64,000 nucleotides of DNA from Tubulanus polymorphus (lineage: Eukaryota > Nemertea > Palaeonemertea > Tubulaniformes > Tubulanidae): assembly GCF_964204645.1 (NCBI RefSeq), contig NW_027437448.1:1-64000 (forward strand), written 5' to 3'. Shown here piece by piece: positions 45,776-56,952 of the stretch. Both the position numbers and the translations under genes were made by a program. The notes beneath the pieces are model-generated. The model was not told where the DNA came from and searched no databases. It saw only the letters and a list, made by a program, of their open reading frames with translations. Positions within the stretch are counted from its first letter, which is position 1; the number at the start of each line of letters is the position of its first letter.

Positions 45776-48621
45776 TGTATCTGCACATATTCGTACACAT
45801 AGATTTTATGATGGCTTATATGATGGATTTAATGGTATATACAACTATGAAAGTGTATTTAATTGAGAATGGTTTTCCATTTTAGGGGTGATGAAACCAT
45901 TTCTACTGAAACCAGGCACATTATGGATCGCGTTGTTGGTGAGGTAGAGCATTTTTTTGTGAATTCTGTCAAATCAATCCTATCGGATCTTTTCATTTGA
46001 AATCTTCATTTAGAGTACCAGATCTATTTAAGGACTTGAGTTGTTGTGTTAATGAATATACATAATAGGAGGCTAAACTTTGCCATAATTTTTCAGTTTA
46101 AGATAGTTGCTAATTCGTAAGTATTTTTTGGCTCACACCAAATCATGTGTATACAAGTGACGCATGCACATGGTTTCTGTTTTCACACCTTTTAATTTAA
46201 TGTGAGTGGTTTAAATTAATTCGAAAATAACAGTTGGTATTATTTGTCAAAGGGTATATATATATATATTTACATCTTGGTGTATGTGCACATATTCTGC
46301 CTTTTATAACACGCTATCAATGTGAAACACATGTATTTACTTTAATCTCTGCAGGTGCTTTAGCGTATGTGTCTGTGTGTCTGGAAGACACATGGACCAA
46401 TACACTATTGATATCTTAACAAATCATATATCATATTCTTTGATTATCCCGTGATCAGTTTACGGTCTAGGTATTGTGTCATTGCTTTTTAGCCAACTAG
46501 TCCCAGCGGGCTATGAAGGTTCAGTTTGTCGGTCCGTAGACAGAATCCAGTTATTTAAGGAAGTTTTACAGATGCTGCGGTAGACAGTTGATAGTTAAGC
46601 ACTTCAAACCAGCTCCCAAGTGGGCAAAATGGGCCTGCACCCCTAGTCTTAGTGTATTTTTCTAATTCTGCTACACTATGCTTTTACGCTATGTATGTAG
46701 TGAAATAATCATGTAATATCCATAAAACCCCTGTGTGATCACATTAATTGTATCGTTTTTCTTTAACATTCCAGTTGAATGCAGACACTCATCATATTGA
46801 TCAATGTGCGCAACAAATATCTGATAAGATTAAAGCTAGTAACAGGTAAGCCATACTATAAACTATAACTGTTATGGTTTGCAATTTCCACACGTTAATT
46901 CATACCAATATCTCATTCCTGAATATTTCAGCTCTGATCAGGGTGACAGCAACGCTCACAAGCAGGGCGTGGAAGGAATGATGACTCTTATTAAGACAGT
47001 GAAGTGAGTAGTCATGATGAATGTACAGTCCACCCCGATATCCCGCCCTCCCCGCCTACTGCCAGGTTTTCTCCATGTACATCTCAAAACACCTCCGATA
47101 TACCGCCATACTCTCTATAGTGTCATACTCTCTATACCGCCAAAATCGTTCTGCACTGATGTGGGCGCAGTATACCAGGGGTTGACATTAGTGGTAAAGC
47201 AAAATCATTTTGATATTAGACACTGGTATCAAACTGCCTCAAGCTTTATTGTATTTAATCCGAATGGTCTAAGAGCAGTCAATGCTAAAGTATGAATCAT
47301 TTTTACTTACAGAGATGTTTCGCAGCTAGAAGATAAGCAATTAACTTATTTGGTTATGCAGAATGAGTGCTATTTGAGGAATATTTTCCAGGGAAAGGTA
47401 GTGTACTTAAAATAATCATATATACCAGTCATTAGCGATTAATTTTGTGTTCAGGTGTCGTACAAAACTATCTCTCTAAGGTATTATATTAGTCTTCCAT
47501 GACTGATATGTATCACAGTATTCATTACTTGTAGTCAACAGTAATGCTCATTTAATATATATATACTTTTAGACTAAATGTCGACGCCATGAAGACTACA
47601 AGAATGGCGGAAAGAGCAGGCGTAAGTTGAAAATTAAGTACAATAACCAGTAGCTAATACCCTGGTAACCAAGTGTTTATGTGCCTTGCTTACTGTATTT
47701 CAGGTAACTTGACCTTGCAAGTACCAATCACTTTGTACAGTGATGCGCAATGTGATGTAATAATAAAGGGATTAATGGACATGTTTTGCCCAACTGATAC
47801 GAAGGTTTGTATATACCGGTAAAGCTTTAAGTAATTTACCCTAGTATATCAAGTATTGCGTATGTAACCCACTTAAGTGAGCCATTTCGGTGTAGACGAA
47901 ATATTTTGGGTTGTTTTAAATATGCTTCAATGCTTGTCTCGCTATGTTCACCAGGGGTTGTTTAATAGTAGATGTTCTATCCTCCCCTGGCAGGGTTCGT
48001 ACCCGATGGCATTGGCACAAAACCCTGCCACATTAGACCGAGTGCGCAGCTACCAGGCAGCTTAGATGATGACATTATCATTATTAGCAAATCAGATATC
48101 CCGGGTTTTCCCATTCTTTGTTGTTCCGTGAAATTTACCTCCGCGATTCTACAGCAAGCAATCTGATTGGTGCCGTAAGTTTTCGCGTGGCAAAGCTGCA
48201 CACCCGGTCAAGTGTGGCAGGGGTTTGTGCCGTGTGGCTGAGTGAAGCGATGCCATCGGGTTCGATTCCCTGCTGTGGGAGGATGTAGATGTACCTGCAT
48301 ATATTGTTATATTTTGTATGTACTGCATTTTTAATGTCATTGATTCCTTAATTTGTTCACAGGGGGCATTGAATATTGAAATTGTCTGATTGCTAAGCAT
48401 TTCAGCAAATGTGCATGTTGTCTCTTAACACTTTGTTAGCCCGACCTCACCAAACTTTTGAATTATATTTTCAGTACATGGATTATGTGTTTCGAGTTTT
48501 GTTGCCAGAAACACTGATAAAGATCTATATGGAGGTCCATCAAACATCACATGTACTAGCAGAAGAACGCTTGGCCGATGCTCTTTTGGGAAGTGAAAGT
48601 GATGAAGACACTGAAAGCTGA
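35823..48621 (+). CDS. ubiquitin-specific protease fused to Ginger/KRBA2-type integrase
   Basis: 23 exons in one continuous frame, 970 codons plus stop, 5' end not found. Exons: 35823–36021, 36512–36593, 37508–37545, 37627–37697, 38298–38383, 38566–38640, 38774–38858, 39101–39214, 39389–39463, 40215–40241, 43207–43953, 44036–44165, 44255–44394, 44646–44789, 45214–45403, 45531–45657, 45886–45943, 46775–46845, 46932–47003, 47313–47397, 47573–47621, 47704–47804, 48475–48621. The first nine encode a C19 USP: Cys box GLRNPGNVCFLNSVVQCL, QQQDVMEFF, two Cys pairs (CLEC, CSECPC), FIVIDLKR, His box TSGHYVAYLK and ALADDDN. Exon 11 encodes an rve integrase: QIDLV, 60 residues, QTDNGTEF, 34 residues, SERSH (D,D,E intact). 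Then come an SH3/chromo-like segment, a Cys-rich segment in exon 16 and an acidic C-terminus. Two separate genes remain possible. Confidence 0.82.
36835..36960 (+). mobile_element. tRNA-derived SINE-like repeat, copy 1
   Basis: Shares TGATTGGTGCCGCAAGTTTT, GTGTGGCAG…TTTCGTGCCG and AATGCCATC…CCCTGCC with the copy at 48160–48295. The B-box region is decayed here. Confidence 0.65.
37985..38200 (+). pseudogene. non-LTR retrotransposon fragment (RT C-terminus)
   Basis: Reads SVNANMLMVPRTLIRSGDHV then FKSYGPRLWNTLPVDMRTI and IKTYL. This is the typical C-terminal end of CR1/RTE-type reverse transcriptases (VPRT…GDxxFxxxGPxLWNSLPxxxR…FKxxL). Only this tail remains, in a USP-gene intron between the exons ending at 37697 and starting at 38298. 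Confidence 0.75.
39535..39781 (-). repeat. 148 bp satellite, inverted, ~1.7 copies
   Basis: Reverse-complement copies of the 32726–35775 unit (TGGACTCCTGGTGGCTTTAC, GGGTGTACCCCTTAACAATT) in the intron between the USP exons at 39389 and 40215. They abut a SINE-like tail beginning TCACCAGGGGACATTGAATA. Confidence 0.9.
41340..41463 (+). promoter_or_regulatory. candidate internal promoter and 5' UTR exon
   Basis: TATAAAAGGCGGG (TATA at about 41345) is followed some 30 bp later by TCATTCT, an initiator-like site. After that comes an AT-rich leader ending in AAAAT|GTAAGC at about 41463, a good donor. Spliced to the acceptor at 43206, the first in-frame ATG would be 43258, before the integrase. It could equally be the promoter of an inserted LTR. 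Confidence 0.4.
41496..41534. other. perfect 13 bp hairpin
   Basis: Arms CCTTCGGGTTGGA and TCCAACCCGAAGG with a 13 nt loop, 30 bp beyond the candidate donor of the internal promoter exon. Confidence 0.6.
44393..44573. mobile_element. pogo/Tigger-style MITE
   Basis: Left end CAGTAAAACCCCTT, right end GAGGCTTTACTCTA; internal direct copies of ATAGTGAAYACTT. The left end supplies the GTAAAA donor used in the model for the exon ending at 44394. Confidence 0.55.
46485..46650 (+). mobile_element. SINE-like fragment
   Basis: Holds CAGCGGGCTATGAAGGTTCA and CTTCAAACCAGCTCCCAAGT then GGGCAAAATGGGCCTGCACC and CCTAGTC. These match tails at 37290–37345 (CCTTCCAAGTGGGCATGGTA, GGACCCCTAGTC) and 40742–40770. 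Related pieces with CACCAGGGGGCATTGAATAT occur at about 37045, 39798 and 48357. Confidence 0.55.
47960..48065 (-). mobile_element. tRNA-derived SINE-like repeat, inverted copy
   Basis: Reverse complement reads CTGCCAGGGGA-flanked tRNA-like sequence with AATGCCATCGGGTACGAACC and GTGGCAGGGTTTTGTGCC. It faces the direct copy 100 bp away, making a potential foldback in the last intron of the USP–integrase gene. Confidence 0.65.
48160..48295 (+). mobile_element. tRNA-derived SINE-like repeat
   Basis: TGTGGCTGAGTGAAGCGATG (A-box-like) is followed by GCCATCGGGTTCGATTCCCT (B box), a typical RNA polymerase III internal promoter of a tRNA-derived SINE. Body similar to 36835–36960. Confidence 0.75.
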
Positions 48622-50726
48622 TCAATTGCCATATCTATAGTCGTTATTACGAGGTTCCACTGTTACATGATTGAAGTGTATGTTCCATCCATGCTTTTCG
48701 TAATTGACTTTGTGTTTTACATAGAGCAAAATATTTTTCATATACGTGGCAATGTACGTTGTATATTATAATTCATTGATACTGAAACAAAGTAATTTTG
48801 TATTGGTATATTAAGTATGTTGAACTGTTCTGACAATCACATATCACTGATGTTTTTCATATTCTTTTTTATTGTTTGGTGAAAACGAAAACATTCAAAT
48901 AATGTATGTAGAGTAGGTATTGGGTTAAGAAAATTTTATCAACAAAACAAACGTCCGTTGTGTTTTGTCTTTTATAAGCTTCGAGAGAACTAAGTATCAG
49001 TGGATAGAAAGAGGTACATGTATATAATATTCCTGTGTATATATTTTTTAATGTCAACGCAGAGGGATGTAAAATTAGAATCTTGTAAAATTGACATGTT
49101 CATTTTAAAAGAGATTATACATATGGTTATTATATTAATTTGGTCCTTTAGATGTAATATGCATTTGTATGTTTACTGATATATTTTATATGATAATAGA
49201 GCATAATTCAATCTTTTATCCTATTTTTATCAAATGTCAAAATGCTCAATAACATATTAAATCAGTTCATACTTATAACTACATATCTAGCTCTGTTTTC
49301 GAATAGATCTGAAGTTAACTAGTCTACATATCATATAACTCAATAAAAAGTCTAATTCATTTAGGCTTAGATGCATGAAATCAAAATATTTGATATGCGT
49401 AGTATGAAAACTTGGGCCTAGTCAAATGTTTACACTAAATTTGGCTAAATGAAATAGATTAAAATACTTACCTGTAAATATCAGCGAATAGAAAGAGTAA
49501 GATATATAAAATTAATGTGTATATGTATCGAGAGTTTTAAAATCTGAATAACTTTCTGAGTCACTGCGACTATATATCTACCCTTGGGCTAGCTGGTGTC
49601 AGATGGCCTAATATTTAATTAAATACAAACTATTCGTGCAATCGATCGCTATTACTCGTCGATTACTGCACGCTATTACTACCTTGTTTGAGTGTATCGT
49701 CAAACCGCCAGATTGTATAATATTGATAATTGATAAGTTTGTTTAATGATATGATAAATATCAATTGAGCAAGATGGTAGACACACAGGTGCTCACAGTA
49801 ATTCACAGTTTTAATTCGACTGATTTTCCTGAAAATTGAGACAAAACAACGTGTTTGCCGATAAATAATCAAAGTAAATTAAAGTCTGCCTTTCCGTCTG
49901 CCATCTAAACTTCGCATCAATGAAAAACTGATATTATCAGATTGACACATGCATTTACACTAAAGAATATATGTGAAATTAAGTGTTGCTAAATATTTGT
50001 AATATGCTCACACTATACATGCTACGTTTCACAAGTACGATCGTCTTTCCAGTATGCATAGCAATTTAGTTATTTTTTGAATTACACTACTTATATTTTC
50101 TAGACATATCATTTGTAGTGCATTTATGAATGACATAAATAAAGGTATTTTGTATTAATTAAGTTTGGTTTCAATTGTTTTTATGCCATTCTTTGTAACA
50201 AGGCTACGTACGTTGCTGACGAGCAAAGAAGATTGCATACAGATCGTTGCAATTCCTAGATACGATTCCTGTCAATTAAGTTCTCTCTATGTTTGTTGTA
50301 AAAAATACGTTCTGGATCTGGAACTTGGCAATAAGCAAATGAAACATGGTGTATAGACTGCCAAAAGAACTATCGTTTCAAGAGCATCGCCATTATGAAT
50401 AATCATCTAGAAATTCGAGGAAAAGCTGTGCGATTTGTTAGGGATAAGTGAATAACTTAAATTTCACAATTTTCAAAGATTGCCCTAGCTACGCTTATAG
50501 GGGTAGGAGATAGAAAATATCTATGCACGTTGTATGTATATTCGAAAGAATACCCACAATGAGCTAGTTTTTTTGTAATTTATACATGAAATATCAAATT
50601 AACATATAACTGAATAGTGCATGGAGATTTGATACACTAGTTTGTTAGTTATTCGAATCAAATGTTTCGTTGAAAGCACTGGCTTAAAATTATGTTTTTG
50701 TTGTTATAATTTTGAATATGAATAAA
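48622..50726. other. 3' flank of the USP–integrase gene
   Basis: AT-rich sequence with no exon, tandem repeat or recognisable element that I can support. Confidence 0.5.
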
Positions 50727-53150
50727 CGGTTGTAGGTAAAAATCCCCTGGGTAAAAATCCCCCAGGTAAAAATCCCCCAGGTAAAAATCCCCTAGGTAAA
50801 AATCCCCAATTATTCAAAGTAGGTAAAAGTCCCCCACCTTTTGAATGTAGTCCAAATTAGATACAATTTTAAGGTCAATTTATTCGTATTAATATATTCT
50901 ATTTATTATTTACCTTATAATTGCGTTACATAGAAATATCATGTATAGAAGTTATCGCATTTCAATGAAAAATACAAAATTAGAAGTTAATTAATTCACA
51001 AAATCGCATCACATTAAAAATTACAAATTGGTTGTTCATTAATACTGTATCGCACAAAATATAAGTTAAAAAGAAAACAATCGCACAGTTCAAACATATT
51101 ATGATTTTAATTTTCAAAAAGCACTCTAAATTAAAAGTTTATTTATAACGCACAGCTTAAATAATATATCACAAGTTTAAAAAGGCTCATCAAATAGGTA
51201 AAAGATATTACATTTTGAAGTTTAAAAAGTATTACAAATTAGAAGTTATTAATTAATGTACAAAATCGCATCACATTGTAAATCACATCGCACAGTACTG
51301 CATCGCGCAAAATATAAGTTAAAAAGAGGTCATCGCACAGTTCAGTTTTATTTTCAAAAAGTACTCCAAGTTAAAAGTTACTTTAGTTAACGTTTATCAA
51401 TTCTAATTTCCAAGCGGAATGTTATGACCCACACCACGCAGGAAATCGGCCATATTCAAATGTCCATCATTGTATTGTCGACACAGTATTTGTAATCGTT
51501 CGTGTAACGGACGATGGATGTTGCTAACCCGTCGTTGTGGAACTCCACCGATGGCGTTTTCCATTATCTTGGTGCTTGTGACACTCTGTTCCATTTGAAT
51601 GGGACGGATGGCGCGCCATATAGAAGGGTGTTTTGTGCCCAATCAAATTGCGGAATCTGTTGTTCCATTCTTCTGAAACATTATTAGTTTTTGGGTCAGA
51701 GTTTAAAGTTGCTCGATTTACGTTCCATCTCTCGGGTGCAAATCTCGGAGCAATTCTCCGTATTATGTGTCGATTCTCTTCTCCGATTCTTCTTTCCCTA
51801 TATGTTCCATTAACATATGTCGCATCGAAGTAGTTAATAAGAGGATCACAACCATCTGAGGCAACATCTCGTAGATGTTGCATTCCCGCCACAACATCCG
51901 CAGTGGGAAGAAATGCCAAACCATCAAGCCCACAGAATAACTTGAAATCGTCCTCATTCTGATACCTGAATACATAAGAGTAAATGAGTCAACAACAATT
52001 TGTACAAAATCATTCAATTATTTTAAAAATTAAAAAAAGGTCATTTTCTTACCGATTTGCCATCCCGAGCTCTTGTATCTTGCGCCAGGTTGATTGTCTT
52101 AGGTGATAAAAACAACCCTGAATCTGCAGTGCATCGCCGAAGACAGCTCTTAACGCGTGATGAACATCTCAAAGTCCACTATAACTGTATCGGGATCAAT
52201 ACCATCGACATTTTCACTGATGGCATTGAACAAATCCTCGTATGTACCTTCTGACTTCCGCTGTAAGAATGTGTACACTAAAGGAACTGTTATATTGTCA
52301 ACCAAAGGAGCATGGATGACATACACCTGAGAAAAAAGTGGTGGTGCCATCGAAAAAGTTCACAAAGGATATTGGTGAGGAATTAAAACTTGAAAGCAGC
52401 AAGCGGAAAACAGTTCGATTTAAATTTGTCGTAATTCAAAGTAAGCATAGGCAAAGAGCTAACGGTTGTAGTTAAAAGCCCCCTCTGTAAAAATCCTCTA
52501 GGTAAAAATCCCCAAATATTCAAAGTAGGTAAAATTCCCCACTTTTCAATGATGTTCAAGAACATTTCAAAGCAAAATGTTTCTGAAATTTTATTCATTT
52601 GCAATGAGATTGAAATATGTTTGAACTGCGCAATGAAATCTTTCGTTGGGGTGAATTAGTTAACTCTTAGAATAAGATAAATTGTTAGAATTAATAAGAA
52701 TAATGAACTTATTATTCTTTATATCGAAAAATTCGAACTGAAATGGTATATTTTTGAAATGTGAAATCGTGTTAACTTGTATTTCAGCTGTGCGATGCCA
52801 TGAGTTAATAGAAATAATGAACGTTTAATTTGAAATACTTTAGATTCAAGCTAGTGCGATAAATTTTAAATGTGCGATGAACCCTTTCATTAACTGCTAT
52901 AACTTAAAGTACTAATTTGGTATTAATGAACTGTTAATTTGTTGTAAGTTTTAATGCAATTAGTGTATACTATAGTTTGTACGCTCGTGATATCCTATGG
53001 TTTTCCACGGTAAAATATAAATAAATTGGATATGTGTATCTGAATTAATTTACCTCAAATTGTATCACTTCATTCAAAAGGAGGGGGATTTTTACCTACT
53101 CTGAAGAATTGGGGATTTTTACCTAGGGGATTTTTACCGCTAACCAGAGC
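50727..53150. mobile_element. MULE (Mutator-like) DNA transposon
   Basis: Left end: five tandem GGTAAAAATCCCC units (50731–50810), then TATTCAAAGTAGGTAAAAGT. Right end (53075–53150): the same motif inverted, GGGGATTTTTACC. A further left-end copy lies inside at 52463–52545, and another left end at 53358–53530 belongs to a second, truncated element. The transposase remnant is on the minus strand at 51403–52350. Confidence 0.8.
51403..52350 (-). pseudogene. MULE transposase, frameshifted
   Basis: Reads VYVIHAPLVDNITVPLVYTF…EGTYEDLFNAISENV…DTVIVDFEM, then a one-base loss near 52163 shifts the frame to GCFYHLRQSTWRKIQELGM. An intron (52052–51966, GTAAGA…TTCAG) joins this to YQNEDDFKLFCGLDGLAFLP, then YFDATYVNGTYR, RWNVNRATLN, TNNVSEEWNNRF. 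A one-base gain near 51640 shifts it again to KHPSIWRAI. The order is that of the MULE transposase domain and its C-terminal extension. With two frameshifts and a truncated 5' end it is not functional. Confidence 0.85.
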
Positions 53151-53357
53151 TTACAAGCCATTATACATTGAACCTTATTAAATCTAGATGACCCCGTAAT
53201 TCCTTCAATTACGTACGTACACAATATGATCACGGAAAGCGTACCAGGTGATAACGAATAATTACTCGGCCACTATATATTGATATTACGAATCGATGTA
53301 TTTAATTCGGTTATCTAAACTCAGTCTACAATTCTTTAAATCACTAGTTAATTAAAA

Positions 53358-53530
53358 GGGTTAGGGGTAAAAAAAATCACCTAGTTAAAGATCCCCTATA
53401 GGTAATGTCCCCTCGGTGAAAAACCCCAATTCTCCAAAGTAGGTAACCCCCTACATTTTGATTTGGAGTGCAAGTAGATACACATTTTAAGGTCAATTTA
53501 TTCATATTATTCACGTACTTCTACGAATCT
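53358..53530 (+). mobile_element. second MULE left end, truncated
   Basis: TTCTCCAAAGTAGGTAACCC and TTTTAAGGTCAATTTATTCA match 50810–50890 of the neighbouring element. The copy breaks off just before the palindrome at 53569. Confidence 0.7.
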
Positions 53531-53568
53531 ACGAGCAATTATCTGAAATTCAAACCATAGAACCACAG

Positions 53569-53732
53569 GGGCTCGTATCAGAGTTGTAGATTATGTAAAA
53601 ACGATAATCTGTTAATGCAATGTATATAGTATATATAAAATAACTTTATATATTATATTATTTTATATATACTATATACATTGGATTAACAGATTATCGT
53701 TTTTACATTACCTACAACTCTGATACGAGCCC
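53569..53732. mobile_element. near-perfect 164 bp palindrome
   Basis: Arms of about 75 bp begin GGGCTCGTATCAGAGTTGTA and close with TACAACTCTGATACGAGCCC around an AT-rich centre. Probably a foldback MITE. Confidence 0.75.
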
Positions 53733-53739
53733 GTGTGCA

Positions 53740-55375
53740 TAGCACAGGTGGATCCGTTTCATCTATGATTGTGCACTAAAAAGAACAAATTGCTGCTTCT
53801 AGAAATGTCTTCACATTGCTAAAGATCATAAAAACACCTTTTAGCAACAATTCTACTTGACCTCCCTACCATGTCGCCAGGATCGAGGTTCCCAGCGCCT
53901 AGTTTTGCCTGTGCACAATTCGAAAGAGCGCTTTGAAAAGGGTACTCCCAAAAACTTGGTGATCTTTCATTGTATTTCCAAGTGACCATTTCATTTGAAT
54001 AACCAACACTCTCGTAAAACCATCAAAATTGTCAATTTGTTTATGTTCAATATGCTGCAAATGCAATATCTTTTTATTATCTCCAAAAACAACTTGTCAT
54101 TTCTTCAAGTCGATCACGGAGTGGGGTTTATCACGATCTAGGCGCTTTTTTCAGATTAATTTAAAAGACGCATGAATCTTTTCTGCCATGTTTACAGTGA
54201 TAACCCTTATGGCCTTATTCCCAGTGATCCTGACAAGTAAGTGTTGGTAAACGTTGCATTTTACGGTACTTGATGGGCCAGCCAAAGATTTCTTTGAACT
54301 TTTTGGTTGAGTAAATTCTCTACAATTTTTATCTTTTCGAAATTTCAAACCTGAACTCAGTTCACAAAAATTCCCCTGACGTCAATAATCATAATTAGAT
54401 AAAAATTACACAATATGTTTTTGACAAATATTTATTAATATATGTAATAAAAATGTGCATTTTTTATTAAAATTGTTAGATGGAAGATGGGAAGATTGTT
54501 AGATGGGAAATTCAATGATTTTAAAGCAGGGCCACATTCAGGCATCGGCTACTGGCAGCTCTAGTACCTGCATTGATTAAAGTAGGTCTGTAAACGAATT
54601 AATACGGTATGGGAGAAAATGGCCTCTATATCCTGCAAGTCTGGTCTGGATTTTTCGCCGATGAGTCAACAGCCGATACTTCGTAGTTTGATTTTGATAA
54701 ATTCCGTCGTATAAAATTGTTATGTGAGATCAAATGTAATAAATATAGAATGTGTGAAGGGCTGGGATCACCTGCAATCTCCATTTCCTTAGAAACAAAA
54801 TCCACATTGGAATCAGATAGATAAAACGAAAATTTCCATACAAAGACTTTATTATTATTCAAGCTTTATTTTCATTTTTCAATCACATATTCAATCTATA
54901 CATGCCACTTCTAAAAAAAAATAGAAATAAGGCAGTTGGATGATACATGCTGTATACTGCTATATACACATCTACCAGCTACATAACCTCATATTTTAAC
55001 GTTAACCAGATACTAATTAAAAGTTCATCATTATCATACCAGTCCCCAAATTAATCAGCCATTATAAAGCATCAACCAAGATTACAGTTTGATAATCATT
55101 ATGTTTATAACTCCAGAGATGTACAAGGAAGTCAATCCAAAGTCAAATTTGGTTAAGTGCTCATAATGATAAGTCAAAGTGATGTTTGAAACATAAATAC
55201 TCAAGTCACAATCTGTATTTCTAATATGTATTTATAATCAAATCTGCCAAATGTAAGTGATCATCTGGATAAGTCGTCACTTTTATCACAATCCCCAAAG
55301 TGTCGAGTTAACCGTGGTTAACTGTTTTAGTTGAATCAACACATCAAAAGGGAGTCCCACCCTACGGTCTTATAA
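53740..55375. other. intergenic, no gene recognised
   Basis: I see no exon or repeat structure that I can support here. Confidence 0.4.
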
Positions 55376-55602
55376 TCACTCGATACGGTTCAGATACAGT
55401 TCAGAAGAAGAGTTAACAGCGTGATAAGTCTTATTGGTTCCCACTCTGTTTCTCTGTTTGTAGTTTTCTGTCAGTATGCTGCAAGTAGATAAAAAAATGT
55501 ATGTCAATTATCAAAATTTTATGTGATTTTGTATAAATATGTAATAATGAATACTCACAACTGTTCACAGCATTTCTTCTTTATGCTCGCCAGTTCAGCC
55601 AT
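55376..55602 (-). CDS. possible small two-exon protein (48 aa)
   Basis: Exons 55602–55559 and 55478–55376 join in phase across GTGAGT…TTGCAG and read MAELASIKKKCCEQF… to …SSELYLNRIE. The splice signals are good but I do not recognise the family. It could instead be a 3' UTR exon of a minus-strand gene whose frame ends in DNMLPGYDDSWLNWRA at 55585–55640. Confidence 0.3.
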
Positions 55603-55741
55603 GAATCATCATAACCTGGTAACATATTATCTGCCAATCCATTTACTTATAACCCTAGGAGGCACTGGTGGTCGACTCAATACAAAAACAGCAATCTTCC
55701 CTGCTAATAAAAACGTGGACAATACATAAATGTCTATTATG

Positions 55742-56022
55742 ATGGGCGTCACCAGGATTTTTTTGGAGTTCATTTTTAGGAATAGAGGGGGTCTGGGTGT
55801 CCTCCCCAGAAAATTTTGTGCAAGCAGGCGTGTTCTGGTGCAATCTGAGGACGATAGGTAGACTGGTTCCCGTTTATAGGTAGACTGTTTCCCGTTTACT
55901 TTGTCTTTGCATGTATTCATTTTATTTTGCTAATTTAGCAAATGCAAACCATGAGCCGACGTTTGAAAATTCAAAAAAGGGGGTTCGTTTTAACTACCGA
56001 ATCCCCCTAGCGACGCCCATGA
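55742..56022. mobile_element. MITE-like element with ATGGGCGTC ends
   Basis: ATGGGCGTCACCAGGATTTT at the left and CCCCCTAGCGACGCCCAT at the right are inverted relative to each other (ATGGGCGTCGC type). No coding capacity. Confidence 0.55.
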
Positions 56023-56789
56023 TTACTGATACACACACAGGCCCAGACTGTGGTATTAACTTTAACCCGGGGGCCAACTCAATTAAGAAAAAAATTAATG
56101 TGCATGATCACCCAGATAGCATATTTCCCAATAACAGATGTACACACTCTCACGAGCAGTTTCCAGCAAAAAATAAATATCTCCTATCTGTCCAGCAAGT
56201 AAGTAAGAAATGCTTGTGAAAACCAAGCAATGTGACATGTGACTATATAAGCATCCCAGGGGCAGATCCAGGCTGGGAAAATGGGGTGGGGGTTCACTTT
56301 ATATGACAAGGGCATTTTATCGTTGTGAAAAGTGTCCAATCGCATTGAGTGGGGCAGGCGCGACACACCACTAAGCTGCAGACTTTTGTCATATGCTGAG
56401 ATCATTTGTAGGGTGGAATCTTTTGTAGTGAGATTTTCAAAAGGGCTGGGCAGAAAAGGGGTTGAAACCCTGGATCTGAGCATCCCTCAAAACAAGTTAG
56501 ACAATCCCGTCCGAAAAACTCCCAGTAATTTACTCTACATACCATACCGGGGCAAGTTGGTAGGCTCCAAAAGTTACCAAAACCATTGGCATTGCCATTG
56601 GGCCAGTGTCTATTTCTCAAAGACGTTGGACTGGTTCAACGTCCCTTTGGTTTTGGAGATGATATCGATGATTTTGAATGATAGGACCTAAACATGCAGT
56701 AAATTAGGACATGCAAAAAATTTGCCAGTTTTGTTGAATAAGACAAGTGTCAAAGTGACGTGAAAAACATGACAGAGCAGATCTTTACA

Positions 56790-56888
56790 CGGACTTGACA
56801 CAAAACGATTTTGACCTCAGTATCCTAGGTACTGTCTTTTTATATATAGTACCTAGGATACTGGGGTCAAAATCCTTTTTTCAAGTCC
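56790..56888. other. ~100 bp hairpin
   Basis: Inner arms ATTTTGACCTCAGTATCCTA and its partner (56848–56873) pair over about 25 bp with one mismatch around a 14 nt loop. Outer arms GGACTTGA and TCAAGTCC extend it. Size and shape resemble a pre-miRNA or a small foldback element. Confidence 0.6.
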
Positions 56889-56952
56889 CTGTGGATCTTT
56901 TAGTTAAATGTTTAAATTCCGCAGCGGAACCAGGAAGTGACAGCGTAGCGCA

